From positions 434,001 to 498,000 of the forward strand of contig JACVRA010000165.1 of the NCBI GenBank assembly GCA_019828545.1: a stretch of DNA of 64,000 nt, in the 5' to 3' direction. The notes under the pieces were generated by a model. The model ran no database searches, was not told the origin of the DNA, and saw nothing but the letters and a program-made list of their open reading frames with translations. This DNA is from Paracamarosporium sp. OC-R06-R3 (Eukaryota > Ascomycota > Dothideomycetes > Pleosporales > Didymosphaeriaceae). Made by a program: the position numbers and the translations under genes. Each line of letters opens with the position of its first letter. Position 1 is the stretch's first letter. Shown piece by piece: positions 1 through 15,194 of this stretch.

Positions 1-1050
1 CTGTTAGCAACATCGATAGGATGGGCGCTACAATTGGCATGCGTGCCCAACGACTACCTGCAGAGCTACTCTCAAACAGCGACAGCGAACAGTCTTCAAG
101 TTCATCCGATGGCGAAGACAATGACTACTATGAGGAAGCTATTGCCACCCCGAGTGATATCGAAACTGACAACGGTCTTGATGAATATGATCTAGATGCT
201 TCCGATACTGATGATGAGGGTCGTCCATCAGGCCTTTTGCAAAGGGCAACGACCACAACTGCGGCTAGAGGCCTTCCTTTCATTACCAAGAAGCTTGGTA
301 TACGGTAAGTCAAGTGTTTGTTTTTACAGAATGTATGCAAGTCACATACTGATTGTCTCCAAATCTTGTAGGAAAGCCCTCTGGAAGGCGCCTTCTAACG
401 AAGAACGACCAACAGCGAACTCGGTGACTCCTTTGAAGCCACACCCTAAGGTCACGACTTCAGATACAGCACTCCTGACGACGGGTAGACTCGACGAAAG
501 CTCGTCCAGCGCACAAACGCCATCTACAGAAGCTCAGCCTGTACGGCCACCACCAATCCGGCACCAGTCCCTACCAAAGTTTACTTCCAAACCCACTCCA
601 CGAACAGCCGTGGCACCGGAAGAAACAGCAGGGCCATCGATCATGTTTGTTGACACACCCTCCCCGTCCGCCTCACGAAAGAAAGATCCCATCGCCTCTG
701 CCGTAGAGGGGTCCTTACATCTTGCTTCTACTCCATCTTCCTCTGCAGGTCCTAGACCATCTTCGGCCGCAGCCTCGCAAGCCTCAGGCTACCCGCTCCA
801 GCAGGCCATACCGCTCTCCTTCAACGATCTCCCATGTCGAGCGCAGCATCTCATTCTCAATGAGCTGATTTGCCAACAAGCGGATGATACCGCCGTGGTG
901 TTCACAACGCTACCTAGCCCGGTAGAGGGCACGAGCCAAAGTGAGGCGGAGAGTGTCAAGTACATCAGCGACCTGGAGGTTCTATGTCAGGGGTTTCCGC
1001 CTGTTTTGTTGGTGCATAGTAATAGCATGACGGTGACGATGAATTTGTGA
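1..1050 (+). CDS. Cation-chloride cotransporter, C-terminal part (5' end outside window)
   Basis: This is the cytosolic tail of an SLC12-type K-Cl cotransporter, probably the fungal vacuolar Vhc1 type. The frame is open from base 3, so the gene enters from the left edge. Exons are <1..304 and 372..1050, with a 67-nt GTAAGT-AG intron at 305-371. About 326 residues are visible. The first two thirds are Ser/Thr/Pro-rich and acidic, hence probably disordered. The last 75 residues carry the family's conserved end: LILNELICQQADDTAVVF, then a segment ending LLVHSNSMTVTMNL just before the stop. The family moves K+ and Cl- across membranes (the vacuolar membrane for yeast Vhc1). The transmembrane part is not in the window, so the Vhc1 assignment rests only on the C-terminus. 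Confidence 0.85.
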
Positions 1051-2699
1051 AGGGGATGGCTGTATAGCATCTGAGCGGGCGAGTCATGGATACTTTGTAC
1101 ACAATGTGATTGGTGCATTATGGTGCATTTGGAAGAACATGTTATGCAAGATGCACCACCACACGTTTGTGTAGCAGCCGTGAAAGCGAAGAGCAGAGTC
1201 GCCACAACCGCGCGCTCCGGATGGGGAGAAAACGTTGCGAGGAACGACCGCTCGCGTATTGCATTTCCAACGGGTCCATAATCGCCCGTCAGCAACGCCA
1301 TCAGCAGATACTGCGAGAATCGCCACCAATGCGAGGCTGGAGCGCAGCTGAGCATGAAACCCCCGCGGGGCGAACTATACGGCTGTAGGAAGGAACGGCG
1401 AGGTGTGAAAAGCACAGTCAGCCTGGGCTGGATGTCATGCCGAAAGCACGCCCTATGATGGCCCCCCAAAGCGGAAGCCCAGGGCGGCATGTTAAAAAAA
1501 AAATACATTGCTGGGCGTCGAAAAGGGTTGGGCGAGCTATTGGAGGTCGGAGGGCGTGTTGGACACAGCGCAGGGGGCATGGGGTAGCTTTTGATGCTCC
1601 TAGCGGCATGGATGGGTACAGATGGTGCATTTTGGAGCTGGGAACTGGACTTGGAAATGGACACGGTTGCGGCTGGGGCGCAGATGGTTTGCGGTCTCAG
1701 GCAGTTGCTCACGTTTGGCGGCTGCTCTGCGCGATAGGCTGGGAGCGGATGGGGTCCGTTGCAGCGTACGCCACAGAGAGGTGACCTGCATCGTGGGCGG
1801 CGGCGTGGTTTGCCTGCGTGCACACGTGCGAGTTGCTCACCGTCTGATAACGGTGTGCCTGCGAGACAGCTCGGCTGGCTAGCACCCATCTGGGTCTCGA
1901 GACGCCGTGTGGTGGTGGGTCCTGCTAGGCTGTTCGGTCCAAGTGGAGAGCAACGCGGTGCCACGACACGTCTTCAACAAGCTGCTGTGCGTGGTATGCG
2001 CAGGCGAGGGCGACGGGCGGGTGCCGGCAGGGCACGCAGGACTGATTGGCGGCGGCGGATGGTGCAACGGGCGCGCTGCTGACGCCGCGGATGGCGGGTG
2101 GTGTTGAGGTACGGCAGCAGTAGCAGCAACGGGCAGTACTAACGCTTGCCGTGTATTGAACGCGGACGAGCTCACCTTTGCAGCGCCGTCGACCAGAAAA
2201 TCAATGGTGCTAGCGTGCAGCGTTTCTATTCTTGCGCCGGCTGCGCCTCCGGGGTCCTGAGGCCCCTCTGAGGGCTCCGGCGGCGATCAGGCACTGGCCC
2301 TGGCTGAGGCGCAGACCCATTGGCCTCGTCAACGCACAGGGCTCCGATCAGCCAGCATCCTCCCGCCATATGACGAAACGGCGGAATAGGAGAGCCCGCA
2401 GTGTCACCGTGGACCGTCAAAGGCGAGTATTGAAGGATGGGTCGACCAGTTTGAGCCTACGCCACCGGGCAGGGGCGGGCCCGACTAGCAGCTGAAAAGC
2501 GAAAAGCGTTTCTGTGGAGAGAAGCTGCTTGGCCGCCCGCTATAAAGAGAAACAATCAACACCGCTCTTTTGCTCTTCTCCCCTCCCCATTGCACCTCCC
2601 GCACCCCCGTCCTGCGCCGTGCATCCAATTGCTGCACCACCGTCTGATTCTACCATCGCTTCTGCTTGATACCCTTTACAATCGTTTCCCAGCAGCACT
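1051..2699. other. Intergenic region between the cotransporter and GFA1
   Basis: This is about 1.65 kb with no credible gene. Open frames exist on both strands, but their translations are low-complexity (Arg, Pro, Cys, Trp) and typical of GC-rich non-coding DNA. The right end holds the GFA1 promoter and leader. Confidence 0.6.
2541..2547 (+). promoter_or_regulatory. TATA-like box of GFA1
   Basis: TATAAAG lies about 155 bp upstream of the GFA1 start codon and is followed by a pyrimidine-rich stretch (2561-2600), a common layout of strong fungal promoters. The transcription start is inferred to lie within or after the CT-rich stretch. Confidence 0.5.
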
Positions 2700-5036
<2,337 letters not shown>

Positions 5037-5684
5037 AGTATGATTGTATGAACTAAAAAATATTGGTATTGGCGTCTTTAGAGGTTGCACACCTGGGCCG
5101 GCTGTGTCCGGGAATGGAATGGTTTGTCTGGATTGAACGCACGATACGCGGCAGTAAAAGCTGCGATGGGAAGATTTGCGATACGATGCACGAGCTCCTT
5201 GTTGCAGGTTTACCATTGGGCGTTAAAGCAGATTGAAATATGAATCACGTATAATTTTACTTGACTGTGTAATTTGTGCAAAGTGGTGATGGAAGAAATG
5301 AGAATCCTCGTAGGCCCATCTCCCGCCTGCGTAACCCTATGATATAGGACACGAGCCCAAAACTATCCAAATCAATACCCTGCTGTCACTGCTTTTCTGT
5401 GGCTGAATTAACGTCTTCGGTTCTGAGTCAACACTAGCAACAAGACAGCTCGTTTATTCCTGTGCTGCGTGAGATGAAACAGCATGAAGTCGGCGGTTCG
5501 CTTGGCTGATGTCGCAATGCAGGCCATCCCTGTCCGATACGCGGGGGCGGCGTTGACTGGGTCCTTGGTGGGGTGTTGCTGTTCCTGCATTCTTCTGCTG
5601 CCTCCGCGACAACCACTCGCTCACCCTTGACAGCCACCCTCCCTATACCTCTAAAACTCCTCGGGAAATACTCAGCGCATCACC
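5037..5684. other. GFA1 3' region and lumazine synthase promoter
   Basis: These 650 bp contain no coding sequence I can support. They hold the GFA1 3' UTR and the upstream region of the next gene. No clear TATA box is visible near 5685. Confidence 0.5.
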
Positions 5685-6526
<842 letters not shown>

Positions 6527-7621
6527 GCGGTCGTTCTGCAGATGGTGTAGGGATTGGGGATAAGAGTGAAGGTCTCTTAGGACACATTACAACTGCCAGC
6601 AAAATGGAGTTGGAACCTTGGTGGCACAACCCCCAAGTCAGATAGCAAGCAACAGCATAGCGAAGGAACGTATATGCCGCTCTCTGTACCTGGTTGCTAT
6701 GCCTTCTACGACCCTATCCGAGGTACCTCGGCGTATCCAGCAACATCGGAGCAAGACCCCAAACGCACCGCTCAACCGCATGTCTAATATTGCTTGTAGT
6801 GTTCTGCATGCCGCGCATGCAAGTCAAACTTCCCAGGTCGCTTTGTGCGTTGTCCGGGTATTTCCAACACAATCAGGCTGTCGTGTGCCACGTCCGCGGG
6901 TGGTTGCTGGGCTCACGTGAACATTTTACTGGACGATAACCATGCAACGTTCATATACGGTTTGATCGCTCGCGCGGATAGACCGCAGAACAAGTGTTAT
7001 TCGTTAAAGGGCCCTGCGAGGATGTGGTTGGGTGCAAGCATGGCGAGGCGGGAAGCGATGACGCTTCGGCTGGCAGGGCATGCACACCTTGCAGCGCGCT
7101 GCAGGCTGACGAGGCGCTCAACGTAAAGGGGGAGGGTATAAGCCAGCTGACGAGAGGTCCAGCGGTGCGCGGTTTACAGGAGGCCTGGGCGGCGGCATTG
7201 ACGCAGGTGGTGGGTGGTTGTTACATGTTTGGGCGTTTGGCTGGTGAAGACAGGATCCGACGGCGCCTCCCCTTTCCTTGCAAATCGACGGCTTGGCAGT
7301 CCGCAACCTCGCGACCTCATCTCTTTCACGGCATTCCGCCCACACGCCCGCATCACCACCCCAAGCTCTGTTCGCGCGTGCTGTCCGCCGCCGACTGCAG
7401 CGCCTCGCCATCCCTTCTTGTTATCCTTGTTTGCACGGCCCTGCAGCGCCTGCTCGGCCGCCAGCAGCCCGGCACGCATCACCGCGTTCACCGCGCGTTC
7501 TCCACATCCTGACCGCCGCGAACAGCAGCTTCCGACCGCGCTCGCTGCCGCAACGCACGCCCAGAGCACCACCACACGTTGATGGGGCGCGCGCAGTACC
7601 GCTGAATCGCCCTGCCAGCCC
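6527..7621. other. Intergenic region upstream of SET1
   Basis: This is about 1.1 kb without a credible gene. The right half (7240-7620) is rich in C and G and probably contains the SET1 promoter and 5' leader. Open frames here have Arg/Pro/Ala-rich random-looking translations. Confidence 0.5.
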
Positions 7622-10600
7622 ATGTCGCGCGCCTCCGCGGCCGGCCCTCCCGCATATAGCACTGATATACAGCATCACGTTGACGGCAGCCGCAGCGAGG
7701 GCAGAGACAGCTCAACGCGACGCACAGGTTCGCACTGTGCGGCCTCGTCCGTCCGTTTCCGCGACACGCCTGGGGAGCGTGGACCGTCGGTGGCCCGCGA
7801 AGAAGTGACGATACAGGAAAAAAACACATACCCACCCGAGAACAATGGAGCGCGTCGGAGCAATCTGCTAACAAGCTCCCGCTCTGACACCTCTACCTCT
7901 AGCGTTGCCTCGTCGGTGTTTTCAGTCTCTGGCACCATGTCGTATCCTGGTCGCACCGCATCATTACACGCCCTCACACCCTTGACGAGCTCAGACTCAT
8001 CTCCGCCGGGCAAGCCGCTTAGTCCGCGGTCCGCGAAGCCCTCGAATGAGACGATGCACGCGGCTATTGCCTCACACAATGCGCCGTCAAGCGCTCCCAC
8101 AAAGAATGGTACGGATACCATAACGCCCGTGCACACGCCGCCGGAGACGAGAAAATCGATATGGCCAGGCGATGGCAATCTGGGCGTGAAGATGCTCTAC
8201 GATCCGCATTTAGATCCAAAGCTCGAGCGGAGAGAGAAACAGAAGTACAAGGCGAAATATGTGCAGATAAAGAACATGGTACGTTGATGGTATACACATA
8301 CCCCAGAGATGGGTCGTCCTGCGACGCTAAGGCTAACGTGACTTGTGTTGCAGGACGACTCATCTCAGATACCAGACCCACGTCTGGTCATCGCGGGGTA
8401 TTCTGTTGGTCAATACCGCATGAAGACTGCCCCAGGCAGCACATCGCCCAAATCGAAACTGCGCATTGCCCCCAAGACTCTCAAGCCGTACTCGTTCGAC
8501 GAGAAGACCTCATGCGGGCCCGGGCCTGCTACACAGGTTGTCATTACTGGTTTCGACCAGTTGACTACCGATTCGCAGCTCCGGGCTTTCGGTTCGTCCT
8601 TTGGTGAGGTCGAGTCCGTAAGCAACAAGGTTCACCCAATGACTGGAAGCCCGCTGGGAATTTGTCTAATCAAATTTCGAGACGGCTCCGCGACGCGCGG
8701 TAGCCTACCTGTCAAAGCTTCAGACGCAGCGAAAAAGGCAGAGGAAAAGGGTAACAATGAGCGCATCGGAATGCAGCGAGTTCGTGTGGTTCGCGATCGA
8801 GAGGGTTTGAGGTGCAAACGATTGGTCCAGGCAGTGGCCAAGAAAGAAGAGGAGAAGCGAAGAGCAGCCCTCGCTGCAAAGTCCGCAACCGCTACCCCGG
8901 CGACGCCCCCAACAACGTTCGACTTGCCAGCAAACGTTCCAAAAGGCCCATCTGGAAAAGGCGCTCGTCCTCCACCTGTGGCCCGTGAGATGCTTTCTCG
9001 AAAAGCGCAAATGTCACACCTTATCGAGAAGGAACCGATTAAACCAAAGTTGAAACGCAGACCATACATCTTCATTGCACATCAATACGTGCCCGTTCTT
9101 GCCACGACGATAGAACATCTGAGGAAACGTTTAAAAGTTTTCCGCATGCAGGAGGTGCGGTGCGATCCAACAGGATATTTCGTGGTCTTTGAGGAATCAA
9201 AATGGGGCGAGGATGAGACTGTGAGGTGCTATAGGCAATTTCACATGACACCGCTGTTCACCTACGTGATGAATATGGAATGCAACCAATATGGCGATCC
9301 CAACTACGAAAGGAGTCCGAGTCCGGAGCGTGTCATGGCGCAGAAGAAACGAAAGGCCGAGGAGGACAGAATCGCCCGTGAAGAGGCAGAAGATCTAGAT
9401 TACGAGAAGCAACAGCGAGCGCAGGCTTTAGATCCGGTTGTTGCTGCTTTGGAGATTCTGAAGCAAGAGTTGCAGGAGAGATTAGTGGGTGAAATCAAAA
9501 CCCGGATTGCAGGACCACAACTGCTCAAGCTTATGGCACCCGAGCGACATGTGGAGAAGCGACGGAAACTCGACATTCCAGATCCGCATGTCAGGGAGGA
9601 GACGATTAGACCCTCTTCAATGTTACTTCCCGCTATGGAAGCTTCGGCACTCGCACCAAAGTCACGAGCTGCTGCGCTCAGAGGGCGCGGTCGAAAAACA
9701 CTTGGTCCGCGCGACCACACTCGTGACCGGGGTGGTCGAAAACCGTTCAGGCCAGTGGATGTGTTTGTTGATGAACGCCGAAGAACAACTCATAAACCGC
9801 GTGGTCAAGTACACCGGAATCCATACCAGAAGTTGCTTGAGATGGACATGGATGAGTCGGATGACGAAGGACGAAGCTCTATCAATCGCGGCACCGAAGA
9901 ACAGGAGAGTCGACCCATCAGTCGTGCTCAAACCTCGGACATTGAAGACGATGATGAAGAAGATTCCGCCAGAAGTCGCCGCTTCAAACGACGGCGAACT
10001 GAAGCTGGCTGGGGTCTGGATGATAGTGATGACGAGATGATGGACGATAGCCACGCCCGTAGTTTGCTTGCGCACTGCATTCATAAAGATCCCGAACACA
10101 TGGCGGAGAAAGAACTTGAGCAGGTACTCGCGATCCTTCCTCGCTCCTCGCCTATTTGGAAGAAGGCAGACAAGGCCCTCAGAGGCTTCAAGCGATTGCG
10201 GAAGATCGAGCAGGAAGCGGACGCTATCTTCGGCGTGGAAAGCAACCTGGACGAGAAGTTCGAGCCAGAAGTCATCATAACGCAGGACGACGAGGATGCC
10301 GCCAAACCTATCCAGACTACGGAAGTGATTGAACCGAGCAAGGCAGCCAAGAAGAAGCAGAGTATCGCGAAACCGAAGAAGAAAACCAAGAAGCAGTTGG
10401 AGGAGGAAGCGAAAACTGCTGAAGTCACAGCTGCTGAAGTTGTCGAACCTGCTGAGGAAGATGTCGAACTGCCAGACGTCACCGAACCCGAACCTGCTGT
10501 TCCGGAAACTCCAGTGGAAGAGACGCCAGAAGAGGAGGAGCCGGGAGATGTTTACTGGGGTGTCTCCACTATCGAGCCACGACGTACTGTTGAAGATGAT

Positions 10601-11622
10601 CTCAGTGTTGTCATGGATATCGATGGCTGGCAGCATTTGGTCAAGGATGATGAAGATTTGGTGCACCTCAAAGCAGCCTTGGCAAATATCGTCCCTGCGG
10701 ATATTGGAGATGCAAACTCGTGGGCGTGGAAGCAGAAGTCCATCAAGCATCTGAATCGACCTGGCGAGGAAGGTGTTTCTCGTTCGGAAACCAAGATCAA
10801 CGGATACTACGTACCAAACTCTACAGGATCTGCCAGAACCGAAGGCGTCCAGAAGATCCGAGAGTCGGAGAAATCGAAGTACCTGCCTCATCGCCTTCGT
10901 GTTATGAAAGAACGCGAGGAACGCCAGCGCCGTGCCCAGCAAGAGGAGCGCACAACCACCGTCGTCGAAGGCTTCAGGTTCCACTCTGGTATCGGATCAA
11001 AAGCATCCACCACAGTTAATTCTCGTGCCAACCGTGCCAACAATCGTCGCTTGGTAAACGATATCAGCATCTCCAAGAACATGACTGGCGCGGAAGGGGA
11101 TGCTTTACGCTTCAACCAGCTTAAGAAGCGGAAGAAGCTTGTCAAGTTCGACCGATCTGCTATCCACAACTGGGGATTGTATGCCCAAGAAAACATTGCC
11201 GCCAACGACATGATCATCGAATACGTTGGCGAGAAGGTGCGGCAACGCGTTGCAGATCTGCGAGAGGCTCGATACGACCAACAGGGTGTGGGATCCAGCT
11301 ACTTGTTCCGTATTGATGAGGATACCGTCATCGATGCGACCAAGATGGGTGGCATTGCGCGCTTCATCAATCACAGCTGCACGCCGAACTGCACGGCCAA
11401 GATCATCCGCGTGGAGGGTACGAAGCGAATCGTCATCTACGCTTTGCGAGACATTGCCCAAGGTATGTTCTACAACTTCATTTACTCTCGTTTGCAACCA
11501 CCTACTAACAAATCACAGATGAAGAGCTTACCTACGATTACAAGTTCGAGCGCGAACTCGACGCCACTGATCGTATTCCTTGTCTCTGTGGCTCCGTGGG
11601 CTGCAAGGGCTTCCTTAACTAA
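7622..11622 (+). CDS. SET1: Histone H3 lysine-4 methyltransferase, COMPASS catalytic subunit
   Basis: Set1 methylates H3K4 within the COMPASS complex at active genes. Exons are 7622..8278, 8354..11462 and 11519..11622, giving 1289 residues. The order is: disordered Ser/Thr-rich N-terminus; RRM-like segment starting [11 protein letters not shown] (about residue 280); second Set1-associated segment [16 protein letters not shown]; long charged linker with acidic and KKK blocks; N-SET region with [21 protein letters not shown] domain from about residue 1146 with [19 protein letters not shown] and [11 protein letters not shown]; and post-[16 protein letters not shown] at the very end. The last 34 codons, which carry [10 protein letters not shown] and the zinc-binding post-SET cysteines, lie in a short separate exon. 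Reading through that intron gives a spurious tail and loses the post-SET motif. Confidence 0.96.
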
Positions 11623-14028
11623 GCTCCACCCACCACCCACTCCCAGCTTTGTCCATCTCATCGCACGTTTCAACATCTCGAGTCGACTCATCAGCGCCTT
11701 CAGGCTTCGACGCGCGCTGCTTCAACATCATTTTCCCATATACTCTCATCACTTGGTTGGCTAGGACACCCTTCACGCATGGCTACCATACAGTCCTCCT
11801 TGCATGCATGCATCTGGCGTTTTTCATCCCTCTCCCTCTCTGTCTTCTTTCCACACAACACCATCTCAGCGTCGGGTCGGGAAGGGTATTCATTTCATCT
11901 TCATTTCTCATCTTCAACCGAGAAAAAAAAGCTGGCGTCGGTGGCCTGGTCTAGGTCGGTCTGGTTTCGCTTCCTTCCTTTCGACCAAACAAGTGGCGTG
12001 GTTCGCCATGATTTTTGTCTTATGTGTGTGCGGAAAAAGGCATGCACGCGAGCATACACGGGTTTGTTATATTAGTGTATCTTAGCTTGGTATTTATTGG
12101 GGGTTAGGGTGGATAGAGTGGGTTCGGGTGCGTGGTGAGGGGATAGAGAAATAGGTGCATGATGGTGGGTGTGTATGCGTTTGGAAGGTAGTAGTAGGGT
12201 GCGTAATTGAATTGTGAGACTTGTGAATTGTGATTGGAGATTTGAGTGTCGACGGGTTGTTTGTGTGATGTGTGTCGTGAGTGGATGATGTGGGATGATG
12301 GGATACGCGCCTCATTGTGGGAGAGGACTGCTTGGTGGTTGTGCTAGGGATCGGTCGGTCAGGCAGGTGATCTGAGTTGAGTTGATTTCTGCTGGTAAAT
12401 ATATGGGGTCGTTGTTTATACGTTGTTCTGCACTGAGGGTGAGATGGCGGCGGATACAGGGTCAGGTTTGTGCCTATATGTAAATGGATTGAAAAGGGTA
12501 GGGTGGTAGGCTGTGAATGGTTCAGCAATGCATGGATGGGTCTTGAGACGCGTGGTGCATGGTAGAATGTGTAGAGGCGATGTGAAATGTGCTTAGGTTG
12601 GGTTGGATTGGGAAAGATAGACGGGAGGATGTGCGGATTTATAGACTGAGTTCTGCTGGCGAAAGGTTAGGCGGGCGGGATGGAGTGTATGTTGAAGGAC
12701 TGGAGGGCGTGGGATGTAGTGTATGTTGTGAGGCTTGGAGGATGTGGGATTGATGGTGTGCGGCGTGTTAGGGAGGGGTGCGAGGGGTAAGTTATATAAA
12801 CACGTGTGGCGTAATGGTGCGGGTGCGGGTTACAGCTATTGATGTAGGTGCTAGTGACATAACTTAAACTCAAGATGTGCAGAAGGATAGGGCTAAGAGT
12901 TTGTGTGGTTTGGGATGGGGTAGAACGGGGGTAGAGCTCGATCTAGATACGCACTATTTATTACCTAGCCTGGTTTACTTTTCGGGTGCTCAAAGGTATT
13001 ATTAGTTTGCGTTGGTTGAACACATCGATTATGGCTTGTTCCCGATCTCAAACCTGCAAGGGACTGCGAGTATACGCCAAAATGGGCATGCGAGGCGACC
13101 GCCGGCATTTTTGGTCGCGAGCGAAGAATCGACGAGGATGTAAGTTCGTCACTTGGGCGCCTTGCTGGAAATGGTCTCTCCTACGAACAAGGGTGTGCAG
13201 ATATCATCTAAGTTCTTTCTTAGGGCGATACACAAACTCTTTGTGAGCAAGATCAACTCCCAGAGGCGGGTATCATATCCGATTATACTTCCTACTCCCT
13301 TGCTTACCCAGTACGCGTACACAACCACAAAGATTTGCACTGACGGTGACAGCTTGTTTGACGATTTTAGTACACTCATATTTGGTTCAGGCATACAGAC
13401 ACAATCACAGAAATAGCATGATCTTATGCTTGCTCGTACGCTAGGTTATCTTGAAGATTGTACTCTCTGAAGTGTACGCATAATCGATCGGGTCGCCGGA
13501 TGACTACTCCAGACGCAATAGCGTTATGAGGCGGGCTCACGACAACGGCCTGCTCAAACCTATTATGTGAAAGTCGAAGAACTTTAGAGTAATCATTTAC
13601 GGGGAAGTGAAGCTGGATTATGACAAATGCAGTCTGCATTTTACCACCGTAACACGAATATACGAAAGCAGTTAGGTGAGAGAGATCAAGGTTGAACATT
13701 CTTTGCGCTTATATTATGCACTAACTCCCTGCCTCCACCCAGTGCGCATTGGAGTTTATTGAATTCTCTCGCAAGGACTCCCGTTATATCTTCGCAGCCT
13801 GCGGGTCATGCTTCTCCCTTCAGAAACTCCAAGACTCGGATATCTCTATCATACATCAGATCGTATTGTGCTAGAATACTTCCTTGCATTAGGATATCAC
13901 TACCTGACATCTTCAATGCGCTCTCCTTACGCAAGGCTAAAATACCCTAGCTTGCCGGGTCCAGCTTGTACAAGTTCACGAATTCAGTACAATCTCTATT
14001 GCCTGTCGATTACACTGTCGAGTTAGCC
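11623..14028. other. Intergenic region with a strongly G/T-biased block
   Basis: This is 2.4 kb without a gene I can recognise. The first part is the SET1 3' UTR. From about 12090 to 12950 the plus strand is dominated by G and T with very little C, made of short irregular GTG, GGT and GGGATG words and no exact tandem unit. The remainder (12960-14028) is of mixed composition and includes the promoter of the rhodopsin-like gene. Confidence 0.6.
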
Positions 14029-15194
14029 ATGAGCGATTCGGCTCAAGTTGAACACAGCACATCTTGGATCCATCCAGACAGTGTCAAGAGTCAGCAGGCA
14101 ATCGTTACCTCGGTTTTATTGGCGCTCATGACAACGTTACTTGCAAATCGCGTCTATGTAAAACTTCGACTGGTGAGACAGTGCCATTGGGATGACGGTA
14201 TAGAACAGACCTCAACGTCGATGCCATTTTCTGATAATGTATACACAGGCACTTTGTCCATAGCCGTGATTGGCACACTGGTATTATATTCAACTACGCT
14301 CTGGATATCTGCACGTGCGAACCTCGGTGCAGATCTCTACGGTAACAAGATCTCCGAAGCACTGACAAACAACGCGTTCGTCACGCCGGCTTTTGTCTTG
14401 CTGATCGTACTACCGGTTACTTATGGTTTTCTGAAAGCAACCTTTTTCATCCTCTATCTTCAGCTGTTCTACCAGCTCCAATGGATGCGTGTTGGCTCCA
14501 CAATAGGACTTTGCCTTAATGTCACCATCTATACGGCTTTCACAGTTGCAACGTTGTATCTTTCGATTGTGCGCAACATAGCAGTATATGGGATGGTCGC
14601 TATCCCTATTTCGGCTTTTGGACTAGCTTCCGATGTTGCTATTCTCTTATTACCTATACTAGCCATCGTAAATTTGAAGGTGTCCAAAAGGAAGAAACTT
14701 GGTGCTGTGTTGGTCTTTCTTTCAGGACTGATGTACGCAATGTGTTCTCTCAGACACCAACTAAGCGCAGGCTGACGCACTGCAGGGCATGCATCTGCTC
14801 AGCTGTCGCTCTATATTTCCGAACAAGAAAGGGAACCGTTGAAAACGTGATTTACCTGCTATTTGCAACCAACATCGCTATGTGAGTCTGTCACGGAGAC
14901 ATTGGTAGTTTCTGATATTGTTAACGCGAGCATAGAACATGCGAGTTGATGATCGGCATTATGTGTGCTTGTATGCCTTCATTAGCATATACGTACAGAA
15001 ACGTGCAAGCTTTTCAGCGCATCAGGAACACATTCTCCGCACTGATACCCTCATTTCTGCTTCGTACAAACCCGGCGACTCTTTCTATCATTGGAAACGC
15101 ATCTAGCGAACAACGTCTGGCTCCTGTATTGCGAGATTCAAATCCGCCATCGAGAAAGTCAACGGAAGACATTGAGTTGGGTAACCATGGTTGA
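14029..15194 (+). CDS. Fungal rhodopsin-like (PTH11-related) seven-TM membrane protein
   Basis: Exons are 14029..14197, 14249..14732, 14786..14881 and 14936..15194, joined in frame to 335 residues. The pattern is that of the fungal integral membrane family with a rhodopsin-like domain: first helix followed by RVYVKLRLVR, then HWDD at the start of the second helix, several further hydrophobic helices, KRKKLG before the sixth, CSAVALYFRTRKGTVENVIYLL, then CELMIGIMCACMPSL and a polar C-terminal tail. The final tail (RKSTEDIELG) resembles many family members. The role of this family is mostly unknown; a few relatives act in surface sensing. Intron 1 is 51 nt and stop-free, so retention would add 17 residues. 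An in-frame ATG is the chosen start; the longer frame upstream is not needed by the family. Confidence 0.85.

Noticed and set aside
9662..10984. Open frame of 440 codons on the minus strand opposite SET1
   Set aside because: It mirrors the charged linker of SET1; the Phe/Arg/Ser/Leu-rich translation is a shadow with no domain.
12098..12112. Telomeric repeat (TTAGGG-like) in the G/T block
   Set aside because: Only single GGGTTAGGG-like words occur, with no tandem array.
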